A stretch of DNA of 64,000 bases from Pseudoprevotella muciniphila (GCF_003265305.2 NZ_CP033459.1:2480001-2544000); one strand, 5' to 3'. Positions 9,438-19,669 are shown, counted from the stretch's first letter. Notes: generated by a model from the letters alone, not told the origin. A program made the numbers and translations.

Positions 9438-12400
9438 TCAATCATTCTTACCTTTTCCTCGCTGTTGTATCTGAAGCAGAGGTTGTGGTTGCATCGCAGC
9501 GGGAGCAGGTGCGTTGGGCGTTTTCTCTGGCTGAGGGCCACCCTTTTCACCTGGTGTTGCGCTTTTCGTCTTAATCGTTTGTCTATCCGCTTTTTTTGTC
9601 GTTCCCTTTTCCTTTTTGGTTGTTTTGTCCTTCTTCTTGTTCCGCTTGGTCTTGCGACTGAATAGTTCGCTAATGTTGTTGAAGTTGCGCTGTACCACGA
9701 TGCCGACACCCTGTGTGGTGAGTGAGTTCTTGGTGAAATAGCGGTCATTGGTCTCGTTATAGGCTTTCAGGCGTATTTCGCCGCGCTTAGTCAGCAGGTA
9801 TTGCACGTCGAAGTCACCCACGAAGTTGTCTGTGTTGGTCTGTGTGGAGCGGTAGCCGAAGTTGCCGTTCACGAGCAAACGGTTGTTCAGCAGACGGCCG
9901 CTCATCAGTCCCAGCGCCTGCATATCTGTCCACCCGTAGTTGCCCGTGCTGACGTTTGTGCCGAATGTCCAGTTCGACGAACCCATGGCATTGGAAATGA
10001 CATTGTTGATTTGTCCGCTCAGAGTGTTGGAGATGAAAGAATTGACAGCGCCGGTAGATTGCGACTGTGTGGCAGCAGCGGTGGTGTTGGCATAATCGTA
10101 AGTATAGAAGCGTCCCACGGCAAGCAGATAGAGTATCTGGCGGTTCATCTCTTCGTCTGTGCTGATGAGCGATTTCACCATCTGTGAAACATCGTCGCTC
10201 ACAGTGGGAAGACGTAGGCCGAACTTCACTTCCGGAGAACTGACCTTGCCGTTGAAGGCGAGTGTGCAGTCGGCGCGCACATTACCCGTACCCACGCCTG
10301 TGCCGAGATTGAGGTCGCCAAGTGAGGCAGATGGCACGGTATAGACGGCATTGAGGTGGAGTATGCCGTCGAAGGGCTTGCCGTTGAATTCCACGCTGCT
10401 GCCTTCTTCGAAAGTGAAGTCCTTGCGGATAACGTCCTGTATGCTCATGCGGTAGGTGCCGTGGTCAACGTTGAACGTGCCGAACATCTGGAAGTTGCCT
10501 TTGTTGTAATACGTGGCACTGATGGGGCTGCTCCCATAGATGAGTATGTCGTCGCCCGATTTCTCGTCCATGATGATGCGCAGACCCACATCGGGCTGCA
10601 TGTCGATGAGCATGTTCATGTGGATGTCGAGCGTCTTCTCGTCCTGTTGTTTTATATCATTCTGATTCTTCGCGTGTGTGGCAGTGCCCGTGGATTCTTT
10701 GGCATGAAGTGCTGCCATAAGCAGGCTGTCTGTGCCCGACGCAGCAAACTTCGATGGTGTCTCGCGGAAGGTGAGGAGGCTCGAAGAAGCACTGTAGTCA
10801 TCGGGCGAGTCGATGTAGTAAGTAAACGTGGTCTTCTTCTCTGGTCGCATGTCGAAGTTGGCAGTAAGATCTCCTGGTTTGCCGTCTATGCTGATAAGAC
10901 CGCTGCCGTAGGCCGTGGCGGAAAATGGCAGGTCAGACGTGCGTGGGCGGTCATAGATGAGCATGTTGTCGGCATTGAAGTTAAAGGTGTAGCGCCAGTT
11001 TCTCAGATAGTCGTGAAGAACAGTGCCCTCTATCGTGGCAGTGCCGCCCTTGGGACTATGCGCCACACCATCGGAGAAACTCATTCTTGTGGGCTCAAGC
11101 ACAGCATGAACCTTGTCAATCACATATTCACAACCGTTGATGGGCAGTTCGCCTGTTGCAGAACCTATGAGGTCGCCCGTAATCTCTACGTCCTTAAACG
11201 TACCGCCAATATGGGCATAGCCTGTGGCGCGACCTTCTATGTTCTTTAATATGCCGCCTATGTAGCGTTGAAGGAAGCGTATGTTCATATTGTCGGCATT
11301 GATGCCTATGTCGAGCCTGTTGTCTGCTATGGGGATAGTGCCTTCAACCTCCGAACGGTTCTTGCCGTCTCTGATGATGCCATGAAGATCCACCACCATG
11401 TTGCTCAGGTTGATGCCTCCGGTGATGTCGGCCTCGCCAAGGAGACCGTCGTTGAGCATGAAGTCTTCTATGTGAATACTGCTGCGGATATCCGGTGCAC
11501 CGTCTTTGAACGTAATAAGGGCTTGACCTGAAGCAATACCGTCGAACTTAAGTGGCTTCAGATGTACGAAGTTGAATACATAGTCCAGGTCGATGCGCTG
11601 AAGATTAGCAGTGATGGCATCTTCAGAGTCTTTGGAGAAACGTCCGTTGACAGTGAGTATCTGGTCTTCGTGACTGAGTTTGAAACGCTGCACTTCGAAA
11701 CTGTGGGCATCCCAGATGAAATTGCCGGATGCTATATCCCAAACAGAATCGTTGTAGAAAACTTCCGAGGGGCGCAGCATGGTGAACATGCGTTGTTCGC
11801 CATTGCTTTCGTCAATGCTTGTAATGGTGCTGATTTCACCATGGAATTTCTTGCTTGCCATGTCAGCCCAATTCACTGTGATGTCGAGGTCTTCATTACG
11901 TGTCAGTGCTTCTACAGACATCTTCATGTGCATTCTGCCCAATGCTTTCTCACCCTGTGCAAGAAGAGTGTAGTCCAGACCTTCGCCGTTGAGGTACAGG
12001 CTGGCATTGTCTATGCTGTTGCCGTCGATGTCCACCTTTTCGCTTTCCACGTTGAGTGTTGTCCTGCCGTTGCTGCGCAGATGCCCGTAGGCGGATATGG
12101 GACCGCTGAACTTCACAGGCAGGCGCACAAGAGCATTAAACACCTCGTCGTTCTTGTAGTCGATGCGGAATTTCCACTGAGGATTGGCGCCTGCATACGT
12201 GGCAAGATTGTTGGCTTGAGGAAAGGGAGAATAAGAAGCAAATTGGGGCAGGGCGGTGTTCATGATGTGATTGACACATGCCTTGAAGGCTTCCGGTGCG
12301 AGCGGTCCGTCTATGTCTGCGCTGGCAAAGTCGGTGTCAAGCAGCAGGTGGTGGCCCAGTTCTGAAGGAGATATGCTGAGTGCCACACTGTTGAGAGCAT

Positions 12401-14096
12401 AGTTCAGTCGCGCTGATTTCACACTGAAACGCGAAAGGTTCAGGTCGGCTTTGGCTTGTGCTAAATTGAGCGTGTTGAACTGGGCTGTACCTTCAAGATT
12501 GAAGATTGGTGCACCCAGCCCCGTGCTGATGCCAAAGTCTTCGGGGGCAAGGTGGGAGATGTTGGCTGTTATTCTGCCATCGCGTACGTCGTTGGCGCTG
12601 ATGGTGCCTTGTAGCGAGGCAGTCAGTACAGCCGATGGGTCTTTCGAGTCGATGTCTGCCTCGATGTGTTCGCCGTCAGTCCTGCCCTTCACATGGATGT
12701 TGCGATATGTGCGGCCGCGGAAGGTGGCTTGCGACAGGTTGACATCAGCATCTGTCAGGGGGAAGGCACTGCCGCGGAGCGTGGTTTTGCCTTCTATGCT
12801 GACGGCAAGGTTATCAGGCAGGTCGGAACGATCCAGCAACGAGGCGAGGGCGAAACGGTCTGTACTGGCTTTGCCGGATATGTCGTTGCCGTTGAATGTA
12901 ACGTCGGCTTTGACGTTGCCCAATGCAGTTTCGGCATCGCCTGCAACATGGGTAGCACCCCCATTCTGCCATTCTGCCTTGCCTTTGAAGGCCACATCGC
13001 CGAGGCGTGCTGCCATTACAGGCAATTCTGCGTTTGTGGCAAAAGTATAAGCCTTACTAAGAAATGCACGATTGATGCGCATCTCGCCCACGTCGGCTTT
13101 GATGCCGCCAATCCCGTTCCCCTTGCGCAAAAGGTCGAAATTGCCCGATACGTGAAAGGTGTTGCCGGCATTGGCGAGGTCGAGGTTGGTCAGTTGTAGC
13201 AAAGCGGGGTTGAGACCTAATTTTGTATTTATGGTAAATGTTTCGTGCAAATTTGCCAGACGCGGAACGAGCGGAGCAATGTCGTCGGTACTGACTATGG
13301 CGTTCTTCAGCGTGGTGTTCAGGCGCAGTGTACCTGCAATGTCGCTTTCCGAGAATGTTGCCGTAAATTCGTCCTGTTCTATGCGCGTTTGCGGCAGTTC
13401 GAGCAACAGACGGGCAAGATGTACATAACCTTTTTTTGCATGAAGGTCCATGCGCAGACGCTTGATGTCGAAACCGCTTTGTTCGTGGGCGGAAAACGAC
13501 CGCACACGCAGGTGAATACTGTCATTAGTGAGGCGTTTGAGACTGAGGTTGGCATCTATGTCGCTCACGTAGAGGTGGCGTGGGTCGAGGCGGTTCGACT
13601 GGCGGGGAGTGTCTTGCTGATTGTAGTGTACGCTGACGCGACGAATGATGAGCGAATTGATGCGCAGGTCAAGTTCAGACGGACCTTCTTCTTTCTTCTT
13701 GAAGGCATCGATGACGAACTGACAGTTGAGCGGACTGTCGGCATCTGCCTTGCTGAGGTTTACTTTAGCGTCGAGCAGTCCGATGGAGCGCAGACGTACC
13801 TTGCCTTCGAGAAGCGGACGGATCTCTATCTTCCCCGAAATCCATTTGGCGTCCAGCATGTCGCGGTGGTCGCGGTCCTGCATCTTAACGTCATGAAGCG
13901 TAACCTTATTGAACAAACCAAGTTCCGCACGACCTATTTCAACAGGTGCACCAACTTTCTCCGAGAGCATTTTCGCGGCTTCCCTGCCCAGCCATTCCTG
14001 CACAGGACCATAGTTCACGGCGAGCAACAGCAGCAAGTACGCGCCAAGTATCGTGGCGAGCACTATGCGGGCGGTATTTCGAAGGAACTTGTGCAT
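9438..14096 (-). CDS. tamB: TamB-like translocation/assembly protein (AsmA-like superfamily)
   Basis: This 1552-residue protein has an N-terminal membrane anchor (residues about 8-28, VLATILGAYLLLLLAVN). A very long beta-rich AsmA/TamB region follows, with the typical ALGNVKADVTFNGN-type strands. The C-terminal TamB domain is recognisable from FQMFGTFNVDHGTYRMSIQD to FDVQYLLTKRGEIRLKAYNE. In the family the protein spans the periplasm and moves lipids or outer-membrane proteins. Here the last 75 or so residues are a Lys/Thr/Pro-rich low-complexity tail after FSRKTKRNKKKDK, which is unusual because TamB proteins normally end in folded strands. It starts 60 bp after the helicase stop and no BamA-like partner is adjacent. 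Confidence 0.9.
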   Translation of the reverse strand: MHKFLRNTARIVLATILGAYLLLLLAVNYGPVQEWLGREAAKMLSEKVGAPVEIGRAELGLFNKVTLHDVKMQDRDHRDMLDAKWISGKIEIRPLLEGKVRLRSIGLLDAKVNLSKADADSPLNCQFVIDAFKKKEEGPSELDLRINSLIIRRVSVHYNQQDTPRQSNRLDPRHLYVSDIDANLSLKRLTNDSIHLRVRSFSAHEQSGFDIKRLRMDLHAKKGYVHLARLLLELPQTRIEQDEFTATFSESDIAGTLRLNTTLKNAIVSTDDIAPLVPRLANLHETFTINTKLGLNPALLQLTNLDLANAGNTFHVSGNFDLLRKGNGIGGIKADVGEMRINRAFLSKAYTFATNAELPVMAARLGDVAFKGKAEWQNGGATHVAGDAETALGNVKADVTFNGNDISGKASTDRFALASLLDRSDLPDNLAVSIEGKTTLRGSAFPLTDADVNLSQATFRGRTYRNIHVKGRTDGEHIEADIDSKDPSAVLTASLQGTISANDVRDGRITANISHLAPEDFGISTGLGAPIFNLEGTAQFNTLNLAQAKADLNLSRFSVKSARLNYALNSVALSISPSELGHHLLLDTDFASADIDGPLAPEAFKACVNHIMNTALPQFASYSPFPQANNLATYAGANPQWKFRIDYKNDEVFNALVRLPVKFSGPISAYGHLRSNGRTTLNVESEKVDIDGNSIDNASLYLNGEGLDYTLLAQGEKALGRMHMKMSVEALTRNEDLDITVNWADMASKKFHGEISTITSIDESNGEQRMFTMLRPSEVFYNDSVWDIASGNFIWDAHSFEVQRFKLSHEDQILTVNGRFSKDSEDAITANLQRIDLDYVFNFVHLKPLKFDGIASGQALITFKDGAPDIRSSIHIEDFMLNDGLLGEADITGGINLSNMVVDLHGIIRDGKNRSEVEGTIPIADNRLDIGINADNMNIRFLQRYIGGILKNIEGRATGYAHIGGTFKDVEITGDLIGSATGELPINGCEYVIDKVHAVLEPTRMSFSDGVAHSPKGGTATIEGTVLHDYLRNWRYTFNFNADNMLIYDRPRTSDLPFSATAYGSGLISIDGKPGDLTANFDMRPEKKTTFTYYIDSPDDYSASSSLLTFRETPSKFAASGTDSLLMAALHAKESTGTATHAKNQNDIKQQDEKTLDIHMNMLIDMQPDVGLRIIMDEKSGDDILIYGSSPISATYYNKGNFQMFGTFNVDHGTYRMSIQDVIRKDFTFEEGSSVEFNGKPFDGILHLNAVYTVPSASLGDLNLGTGVGTGNVRADCTLAFNGKVSSPEVKFGLRLPTVSDDVSQMVKSLISTDEEMNRQILYLLAVGRFYTYDYANTTAAATQSQSTGAVNSFISNTLSGQINNVISNAMGSSNWTFGTNVSTGNYGWTDMQALGLMSGRLLNNRLLVNGNFGYRSTQTNTDNFVGDFDVQYLLTKRGEIRLKAYNETNDRYFTKNSLTTQGVGIVVQRNFNNISELFSRKTKRNKKKDKTTKKEKGTTKKADRQTIKTKSATPGEKGGPQPEKTPNAPAPAAMQPQPLLQIQQRGKGKND

Positions 14097-14156
14097 GGAT
14101 TGTCGGAATGAAGGGTTAAATGTCTCTGTGTCGTCGGGGAATGTGGTTTGTAGGGG

Positions 14157-16505
14157 TTATCCTATTATTCTGAATGCAGCATACTTTATCAGCAACTTCT
14201 TTTCGCCAACGTTGTCAAAAACTACTGTAATCTTCGAGTTTGAGCCTTCTTCTTCGATGGTTTTGACCCGTCCCTCGCCGAAACGGCCGTGTTCGATGCG
14301 CTGGCCGACACTGACGATGCCGTTGGGGGTGCTTATGCTGTCCACATTCCTGGCTGTGTCATCTGATTTTCTGAGACGTTGCAGGCCTGTGGTAGAGCGG
14401 GGCGGGACAGTGCCACCTGATGACGAAGAACCCGTTGCCCTGTGCCAGTTGTTGCTTTTGGAAGAACGCGTGCCGAAGATGCTGAAAGAGCCCGTGCCGT
14501 ATGAACCGGTGGAATTCATGAAGACATTCTTTCCGGCACCTTCCGTTTTGGAACTCTTGTCCAGACAGGAAGCATCAATCTCATCGAGAAACGGGCTGGG
14601 GTCGCATATCTCTGTCTTGCCATACCGAAAGCGGTTTTTGCACCATGTGAGAATACAGCGTTTCTTGGCACGTGTTACAGCCACGTAGAACAGTCGCCGC
14701 TCTTCTTCCAGTTCAGCAGATGAAGCGAAATGACTTTCTGATGGGAAAAGTCCTTCCTCCATTCCTGTGATGAATATGGTGTCGTACTCCAGACCCTTTG
14801 CAGCATGAACCGTCATGAGCGTAACCTTGGGACTGCCGTCATCTGTCTTGTCTGTGTCGGTAAGCAGCGACACCTCCGTCAGGTATTGGCTCAGTGAGGC
14901 AGACTCTTCGCCCGACATCTCTCTGCGTTCTTCTGCAAAATGGGCAATGGAGGCAAGGAGTTCGTCCACATTCTGACGCTTCGACTCAGAGTCGTCGTCC
15001 GTCAGCAAGTCATTTTGAATGCCGCTGGTTGTAACAACGTATTTCGTGGCTTCTACAATGTCCAGTGTCTTCTCTTTTTCGCGGAAGTCGTCAATGAGTT
15101 GCAGGAATATGCCCAGTTTCCCCAATGTGCCTTTGTTCAGGTCGGCACCCATCTCTGTGGGGTGCTGGCAGGCTTCCCAAAGACTGCAGCCATTGTCGCT
15201 GGCGGCTTGCTGAAGTTTGCCAAGGGTGGTACTGCCGATGCCTCTTGCAGGATAGTTGATGACGCGGCGCAGCGCTTCGTCATCATGAGGATTGATGATG
15301 AGACGAAGGTAGGCTATCACGTCTTTTATCTCCTTGCGCTGGTAGAACGACAGTCCGCTGTAGATGCGATAGGGAATGTTCTTGTCGCGCAATGCTTCTT
15401 CGATGGCACGGCTCTGGGCGTTCGTGCGGTAGAGGATGGCAATGTCGTTAAGTTCAGTATGGTCGCGCAGGTGATAGTTTCCTATGAACTTAGATACGAT
15501 GATGGCTTCTTCCTTGTCGCTGTAAGCCGAAATAACCTTTATCTTTTCACCTTCAGCCTCTTCGCTGAATACATCTTTGTGGATTTGCCGTTTGTTGTGG
15601 GCAATAATGCTGTTGGCTGCGCGCACAATGTTTTTCGTGGAGCGATAGTTGCGCTCAAGTTTCACAATCTTAGTGTCCTTGAACTGATCGCTGAAACTGA
15701 GAATGTTGCCGATGTTTGCTCCGCGAAAACTGTAGATGCTCTGTGCGTCGTCTCCTACCACGCAGATGCAGCCGCCGGGAGCCAGTTGCATCACTATGCG
15801 GTGCTGGGCATAGTTGGTGTCCTGATATTCATCCACGAGGATGTACCTGAAGCGGTCGGCATATTTCCGTCGTATGTCATCGTGGTCGCGGAAAAGAAGA
15901 AATGTCATCAGAAGCAGGTCGTCGAAGTCCATGGCATCGCTTTGCTGCAACAACTCGTTATAGCGCTTGTAGATGCGGTGCGTCTCGCTGATGTTGCGCG
16001 CGGCATTCCTGCGCATGATGGCAGTGTCGGCAGCGTAGGCGTCAGGCAGGACCAATCGGCTCTTGGCTTCTGAAATGCAAGACAGGATGCGGGCTGGCTT
16101 GTAAGTCTTATCGTCCAGACCCATCTCTTTCACTATGCGCCGGATGACTGACTGGCTGTCAGTGGTGTCATAAATAGTGAAGTTGGGGGAATAGCCTATG
16201 TTTGCTGCCTCCTGACGCAAGATGCGGGCAAAGATGGAATGAAAAGTGCCGGACCAGATATGACGCGTGCGACCCTCGCCAATGAGTTGCTCTATGCGGC
16301 GATTCATCTCACGGGCTGCTTTGTTGGTGAAGGTGAGCGACAATATCTCCCATGGCTTATAGCCGTTTTCCAGCAGATATGCCACCTTGTATGTCAGCAC
16401 ACGAGTCTTGCCCGACCCCGCACCTGCAATCACCAGCAATGGGGCATCGGTCAAGGTTACCGCTTTGATCTGACTTGCGTTCAGTTCTTTTTCTAATTCC
16501 AACAT
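14157..16505 (-). CDS. UvrD/PcrA-type superfamily 1 DNA helicase
   Basis: This is a 782-residue 3'-5' helicase used in DNA repair or replication-fork maintenance. Motif I is AGAGSGKTRVLTYK (near 27-40), motif II is VDEYQDTNYAQH, motif III is GDDAQSIYSFRGA, motif IV is LERNYRST, motif V is VTLMTVHAAKGLEYD and motif VI is EERRLFYVAVTRAKK. A linker and a small beta-barrel (ITVVFDNVGEKKLLIKYA) close the protein, as in PcrA. It is complete and standard in length. It may be co-transcribed with tamB, 60 bp downstream. Confidence 0.95.
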   Translation of the reverse strand: MLELEKELNASQIKAVTLTDAPLLVIAGAGSGKTRVLTYKVAYLLENGYKPWEILSLTFTNKAAREMNRRIEQLIGEGRTRHIWSGTFHSIFARILRQEAANIGYSPNFTIYDTTDSQSVIRRIVKEMGLDDKTYKPARILSCISEAKSRLVLPDAYAADTAIMRRNAARNISETHRIYKRYNELLQQSDAMDFDDLLLMTFLLFRDHDDIRRKYADRFRYILVDEYQDTNYAQHRIVMQLAPGGCICVVGDDAQSIYSFRGANIGNILSFSDQFKDTKIVKLERNYRSTKNIVRAANSIIAHNKRQIHKDVFSEEAEGEKIKVISAYSDKEEAIIVSKFIGNYHLRDHTELNDIAILYRTNAQSRAIEEALRDKNIPYRIYSGLSFYQRKEIKDVIAYLRLIINPHDDEALRRVINYPARGIGSTTLGKLQQAASDNGCSLWEACQHPTEMGADLNKGTLGKLGIFLQLIDDFREKEKTLDIVEATKYVVTTSGIQNDLLTDDDSESKRQNVDELLASIAHFAEERREMSGEESASLSQYLTEVSLLTDTDKTDDGSPKVTLMTVHAAKGLEYDTIFITGMEEGLFPSESHFASSAELEEERRLFYVAVTRAKKRCILTWCKNRFRYGKTEICDPSPFLDEIDASCLDKSSKTEGAGKNVFMNSTGSYGTGSFSIFGTRSSKSNNWHRATGSSSSGGTVPPRSTTGLQRLRKSDDTARNVDSISTPNGIVSVGQRIEHGRFGEGRVKTIEEEGSNSKITVVFDNVGEKKLLIKYAAFRIIG

Positions 16506-16512
16506 TCCACTG

Positions 16513-16520
16513 CAAAAATA
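16513..16520 (-). promoter_or_regulatory. Putative -7 element for the UvrD/PcrA gene
   Basis: TATTTTTG on the minus strand lies 8 bp upstream of the ATG at 16505. If it is real, the transcript would be almost leaderless. No clear -33 TTTG is seen at the right distance. Confidence 0.35.
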
Positions 16521-16552
16521 ACATTTTCACGCCACATTAGAGAAATAATTTG

Positions 16553-16560
16553 TAATTTTG
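16553..16560 (+). promoter_or_regulatory. Putative -7 element for the nucleoside permease gene
   Basis: TAATTTTG on the plus strand, about 130 bp before the permease ATG, within the divergent intergenic region. The -33 element is poor, so this is only a candidate. Confidence 0.4.
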
Positions 16561-16692
16561 CTTAATGTTTTCGCGTGTTTTTGTCTGTTTCAATGATTTT
16601 CAGTGTGATACAACAACTTTGCGAAACACCCAATCACCTACTTTCAGGGATTGACTGACAAGTTTAAAGTAAACAATATCACATAAAAAACA

Positions 16693-17961
16693 ATGAACAA
16701 TTCTTTCATCAAAATTCGCCTTACGGCGATGAATTTTATGCAGTTTGCCGCTTGGGGTGCATATCTCACGTCGATGGGCGGTTACTTGTTTGCCTCGGGT
16801 AATCCCGATATCATAGGTTGGTTTTACAGCATTCAAGGCATCGTGTCCATTTTTATGCCTGCAATTATGGGTATCATTGCAGACCGTTGGATAAACGCGG
16901 AAAAATTGCTTGGGCTCTGCCATTTAATAGCTGGAGGACTTATGATAGCAGCCGGTGTATATGGCGTGCAGGCAGGTGATGCTATGGATAAATGGACGCT
17001 TTTCACGCTTTATTCTTTTAGTGTGGCGTTCTATATGCCAACGCTCGCATTGTCTAACAGTGTGGCCTTTACGGCTTTGACCAAAGCAGGTCTTGATACT
17101 GTTAAGTCTTTCCCTCCCATACGTGTGTTTGGAACAGTTGGCTTTATTTGTACAATGTTAGCCGTTGACTTTGCGGGCTATCAACACACTGCAATGCAGT
17201 TTGTGGTAAGCGGTGCTATCAGTGTTCTGCTGGGTTTGTATGCTCCGACACTTCCCACTTGCCCAACCAGTAAAGACAAAGGGAAGAGTCTGGCAGAAGC
17301 GCTTGGCTTGAAAGCCTTTGCTTTGTTCAAGGACTATCGGATGGCACTATTCTTTATTTTCTCGTTCTTGTTAGGACTCCAACTTCAAATCTCCAACGGC
17401 TTTGCTAATGGTTTTATCAGTTCGTTTGCTGAAATTCCCGAATTTGCCGACACCTTCGGAGCGAAGCATGCCAATGCGCTCATTTCATTGTCGCAAATCA
17501 GTGAAACGTTATGCATATTGCTCATACCTTTCTTCATGAAACGTTTTGGCATCAAGCGTGTGATGGCGATTGCGATGGCGGCATGGGTGCTTCGGTTCGG
17601 TCTCTTCGGATTGGGCAATCCGGGCAGTGGAGTTTCATTGTTTATCCTTTCGTGTATCGTGTATGGTGTTGCTTTTGACTTCTTTAATATCAGCGGCGCA
17701 CTCTTTGTCGACAAAAATACCAATGCTGACATTCGTTCTTCTGCTCAAGGGCTTTTCATGCTGATGACCAATGGTCTTGGGGCTACGGTAGGCTCGCTTG
17801 CAGCACAGGCAGTAGTGGATAAATATGTTAACACACAGACCGAGGCCTTAGCTAAAGTAGAAGGTTGGCAAACATCGTGGTTCATTTTTGCTGCATACGC
17901 ACTCGTGGTGCTCGTGCTCTTCCTCTTATTCTTTAGGGAAAAGAAAGAAAAAGCAGCATAA
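16693..17961 (+). CDS. Nucleoside:H+ symporter family permease (NupG-like MFS)
   Basis: This 422-residue inner-membrane protein has 12 hydrophobic spans. The N-terminus, KIRLTAMNFMQFAAWGAYL, and the next spans (IIGWFYSIQGIVSIFMPAIM, IIADRW) are characteristic of the nucleoside/H+ symporter branch that contains E. coli NupG and XapB. It should bring nucleosides in using the proton gradient. A loop of about 25 residues (PTCPTSKDKGKSLAEALG) separates the two six-helix halves. It stands alone between a divergent helicase gene and the DUF4301 gene. A hairpin terminator follows. Confidence 0.92.
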   Translation: MNNSFIKIRLTAMNFMQFAAWGAYLTSMGGYLFASGNPDIIGWFYSIQGIVSIFMPAIMGIIADRWINAEKLLGLCHLIAGGLMIAAGVYGVQAGDAMDKWTLFTLYSFSVAFYMPTLALSNSVAFTALTKAGLDTVKSFPPIRVFGTVGFICTMLAVDFAGYQHTAMQFVVSGAISVLLGLYAPTLPTCPTSKDKGKSLAEALGLKAFALFKDYRMALFFIFSFLLGLQLQISNGFANGFISSFAEIPEFADTFGAKHANALISLSQISETLCILLIPFFMKRFGIKRVMAIAMAAWVLRFGLFGLGNPGSGVSLFILSCIVYGVAFDFFNISGALFVDKNTNADIRSSAQGLFMLMTNGLGATVGSLAAQAVVDKYVNTQTEALAKVEGWQTSWFIFAAYALVVLVLFLLFFREKKEKAA

Positions 17962-17988
17962 GTAATAATACCATATTTCAGAAACGGG

Positions 17989-18022
17989 GGAGGACATCAC
18001 TAAGAATGGTGTTCTCCTTTGT
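17989..18022 (+). terminator. Rho-independent-type terminator after the nucleoside permease
   Basis: An imperfect stem formed by GGAGGACATCAC and GGTGTTCTCC with a 7-nt loop, followed by TTTGTTCTT. It lies 28 bp after the permease stop. Confidence 0.6.
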
Positions 18023-18091
18023 TCTTATAGGACTTCTTGAAAAAAATATGCGGAAATGTAAAAAAATGTGAAAAGAATGGAAATAAATTGT

Positions 18092-18099
18092 TAAATTTG
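18092..18099 (+). promoter_or_regulatory. -7 element for the DUF4301 gene
   Basis: TAAATTTG followed by CGG, 26 bp before the ATG at 18126. It matches TAnnTTTG; the -33 element is weak. Confidence 0.5.
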
Positions 18100-18125
18100 C
18101 GGCATAACCCATAAAAATAAAGGAC

Positions 18126-19643
18126 ATGTTTACCGAAGAAGACAAAAAACAATTAACTGAAAAAGGTATTACCGAAGAGCAGGTGATGCATCAGTTGGAC
18201 TGCTTCAAAACAGGTTTCCCCTTCCTGAAACTCGTCAGCGCAGCATCAGTAGGCAATGGCATACTGACCCCAGGAGAGTATGAGGCAAACGAGTATCTTG
18301 CTGCATGGGATGAATATCTCGCCGGCGACCACAGAATCGTGAAATTCGTGCCGGCATCAGGTGCAGCAAGCCGCATGTTCAAGGACGTGTTTGCCTTTGT
18401 TGATGCACCATACGATGTGCCGACCACAGACTTCGAGAAGTATTTCTTCGACAATATAGGCAAGGCAGCGTTCAAACCCACGCTTGATGCCACCTGTGTA
18501 CGACTCTATGGAAAGAATGTCGATGCACTCGTTGCAGAAGGAAAATACAAGGAAGTGGTAAAGGCTTTGCTCGGAGCAGAGGGCATGAACTACGGACAAC
18601 TGCCAAAGGGTGTGCTCCATTTCCACAGTTATGGCGGTGGCGCACGTACGCCCGTGGAGGAACACCTCGTGGAAGGTGCACTCTATGCACGCCAGCAGAA
18701 TGGAAAAGTGAACATACATTTCACGGTGTCGCCGGAGCACAAACAACTCTTCGAAAACCTCGTCAGCAGCATCGTGCCAAAATATGAAGAAAAGTATGGT
18801 GTGAAATATGTGGTCAGTTTCTCAGAACAGAAGAGTTATACCGACACCATAGCCGTTACGCCCGACAACGAACCCTTCCGCAATGATGACGGGTCGCTTC
18901 TTTTCCGTCCGGCAGGCCATGGCGCGCTCATCGTCAATCTCAACGACATCAATGCAGATGTTATCTTTATCAAGAATATTGACAACGTGGTGCCCGACAG
19001 GCTTAAAGAGGATACCATTCGCTATAAAAAACTCATTGCAGGTGTGCTCGTCAGTTTGCAAAAGCAAATCTTTGCTTATCTCGAAGAACTGGAAAGTGGT
19101 GTGGCAGAGGATAAGTACCGCGAAATGCTTTCGTTCATCGAAAACAAACTGATGTGCCGAAACGAAAAGACTGCCACAATGTCAGATGCAGAACTGCGCG
19201 AATATATCGCAGGAAAACTCAACCGGCCTCTGCGCGTCTGTGGTATGGTGCGCAATGTGGGCGAAGCAGGAGGCGGTCCGTTCATCGCTGTAAATCCCGA
19301 CGGATCAGCATCGCTGCAAATTCTCGAAAGTTCGCAAATTAACGTGAACGACCCGAAAGAGAAGGAAATGTTCAACCTCGGCACACACTTCAATCCGGTA
19401 GATCTTGTTTGTGCCACAACGAACTACAAAGGGCAATCATTCAATCTTCCCGATTATGTGGATCCCGCAACGGGTTTCATCTCTTCAAAGAGTAAAAACG
19501 GGCGTGAACTCAAAGCGCTCGAACTGCCGGGACTCTGGAATGGCAGCATGAGCGATTGGAACACGGTGTTCGTGGAGGTTCCACTTACCACATTCAATCC
19601 CGTAAAAACAGTCAACGACCTCTATCGCGAAGAACATAGATAA
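18126..19643 (+). CDS. DUF4301-family protein
   Basis: This is a 505-residue soluble protein matching the DUF4301 family, which is common in Bacteroidetes and has no assigned function. It has no signal peptide. Two segments deserve notice: KFVPASGAASRMFKDVF (about residues 77-93) and YGQLPKGVLHFHSYGGG (about 157-173). In order and spacing they recall the nucleotide-binding loop (G-x-G-T-R-x) and the P-K-G motif of UDP-sugar pyrophosphorylases. A nucleotidyltransferase-like fold is therefore possible, but this is my inference. The gene is flanked by its own promoter and a hairpin terminator, so it looks monocistronic. Confidence 0.88.
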   Translation: MFTEEDKKQLTEKGITEEQVMHQLDCFKTGFPFLKLVSAASVGNGILTPGEYEANEYLAAWDEYLAGDHRIVKFVPASGAASRMFKDVFAFVDAPYDVPTTDFEKYFFDNIGKAAFKPTLDATCVRLYGKNVDALVAEGKYKEVVKALLGAEGMNYGQLPKGVLHFHSYGGGARTPVEEHLVEGALYARQQNGKVNIHFTVSPEHKQLFENLVSSIVPKYEEKYGVKYVVSFSEQKSYTDTIAVTPDNEPFRNDDGSLLFRPAGHGALIVNLNDINADVIFIKNIDNVVPDRLKEDTIRYKKLIAGVLVSLQKQIFAYLEELESGVAEDKYREMLSFIENKLMCRNEKTATMSDAELREYIAGKLNRPLRVCGMVRNVGEAGGGPFIAVNPDGSASLQILESSQINVNDPKEKEMFNLGTHFNPVDLVCATTNYKGQSFNLPDYVDPATGFISSKSKNGRELKALELPGLWNGSMSDWNTVFVEVPLTTFNPVKTVNDLYREEHR

Positions 19644-19669
19644 ATCGCTCTGACCAGAATAAACAGCAC

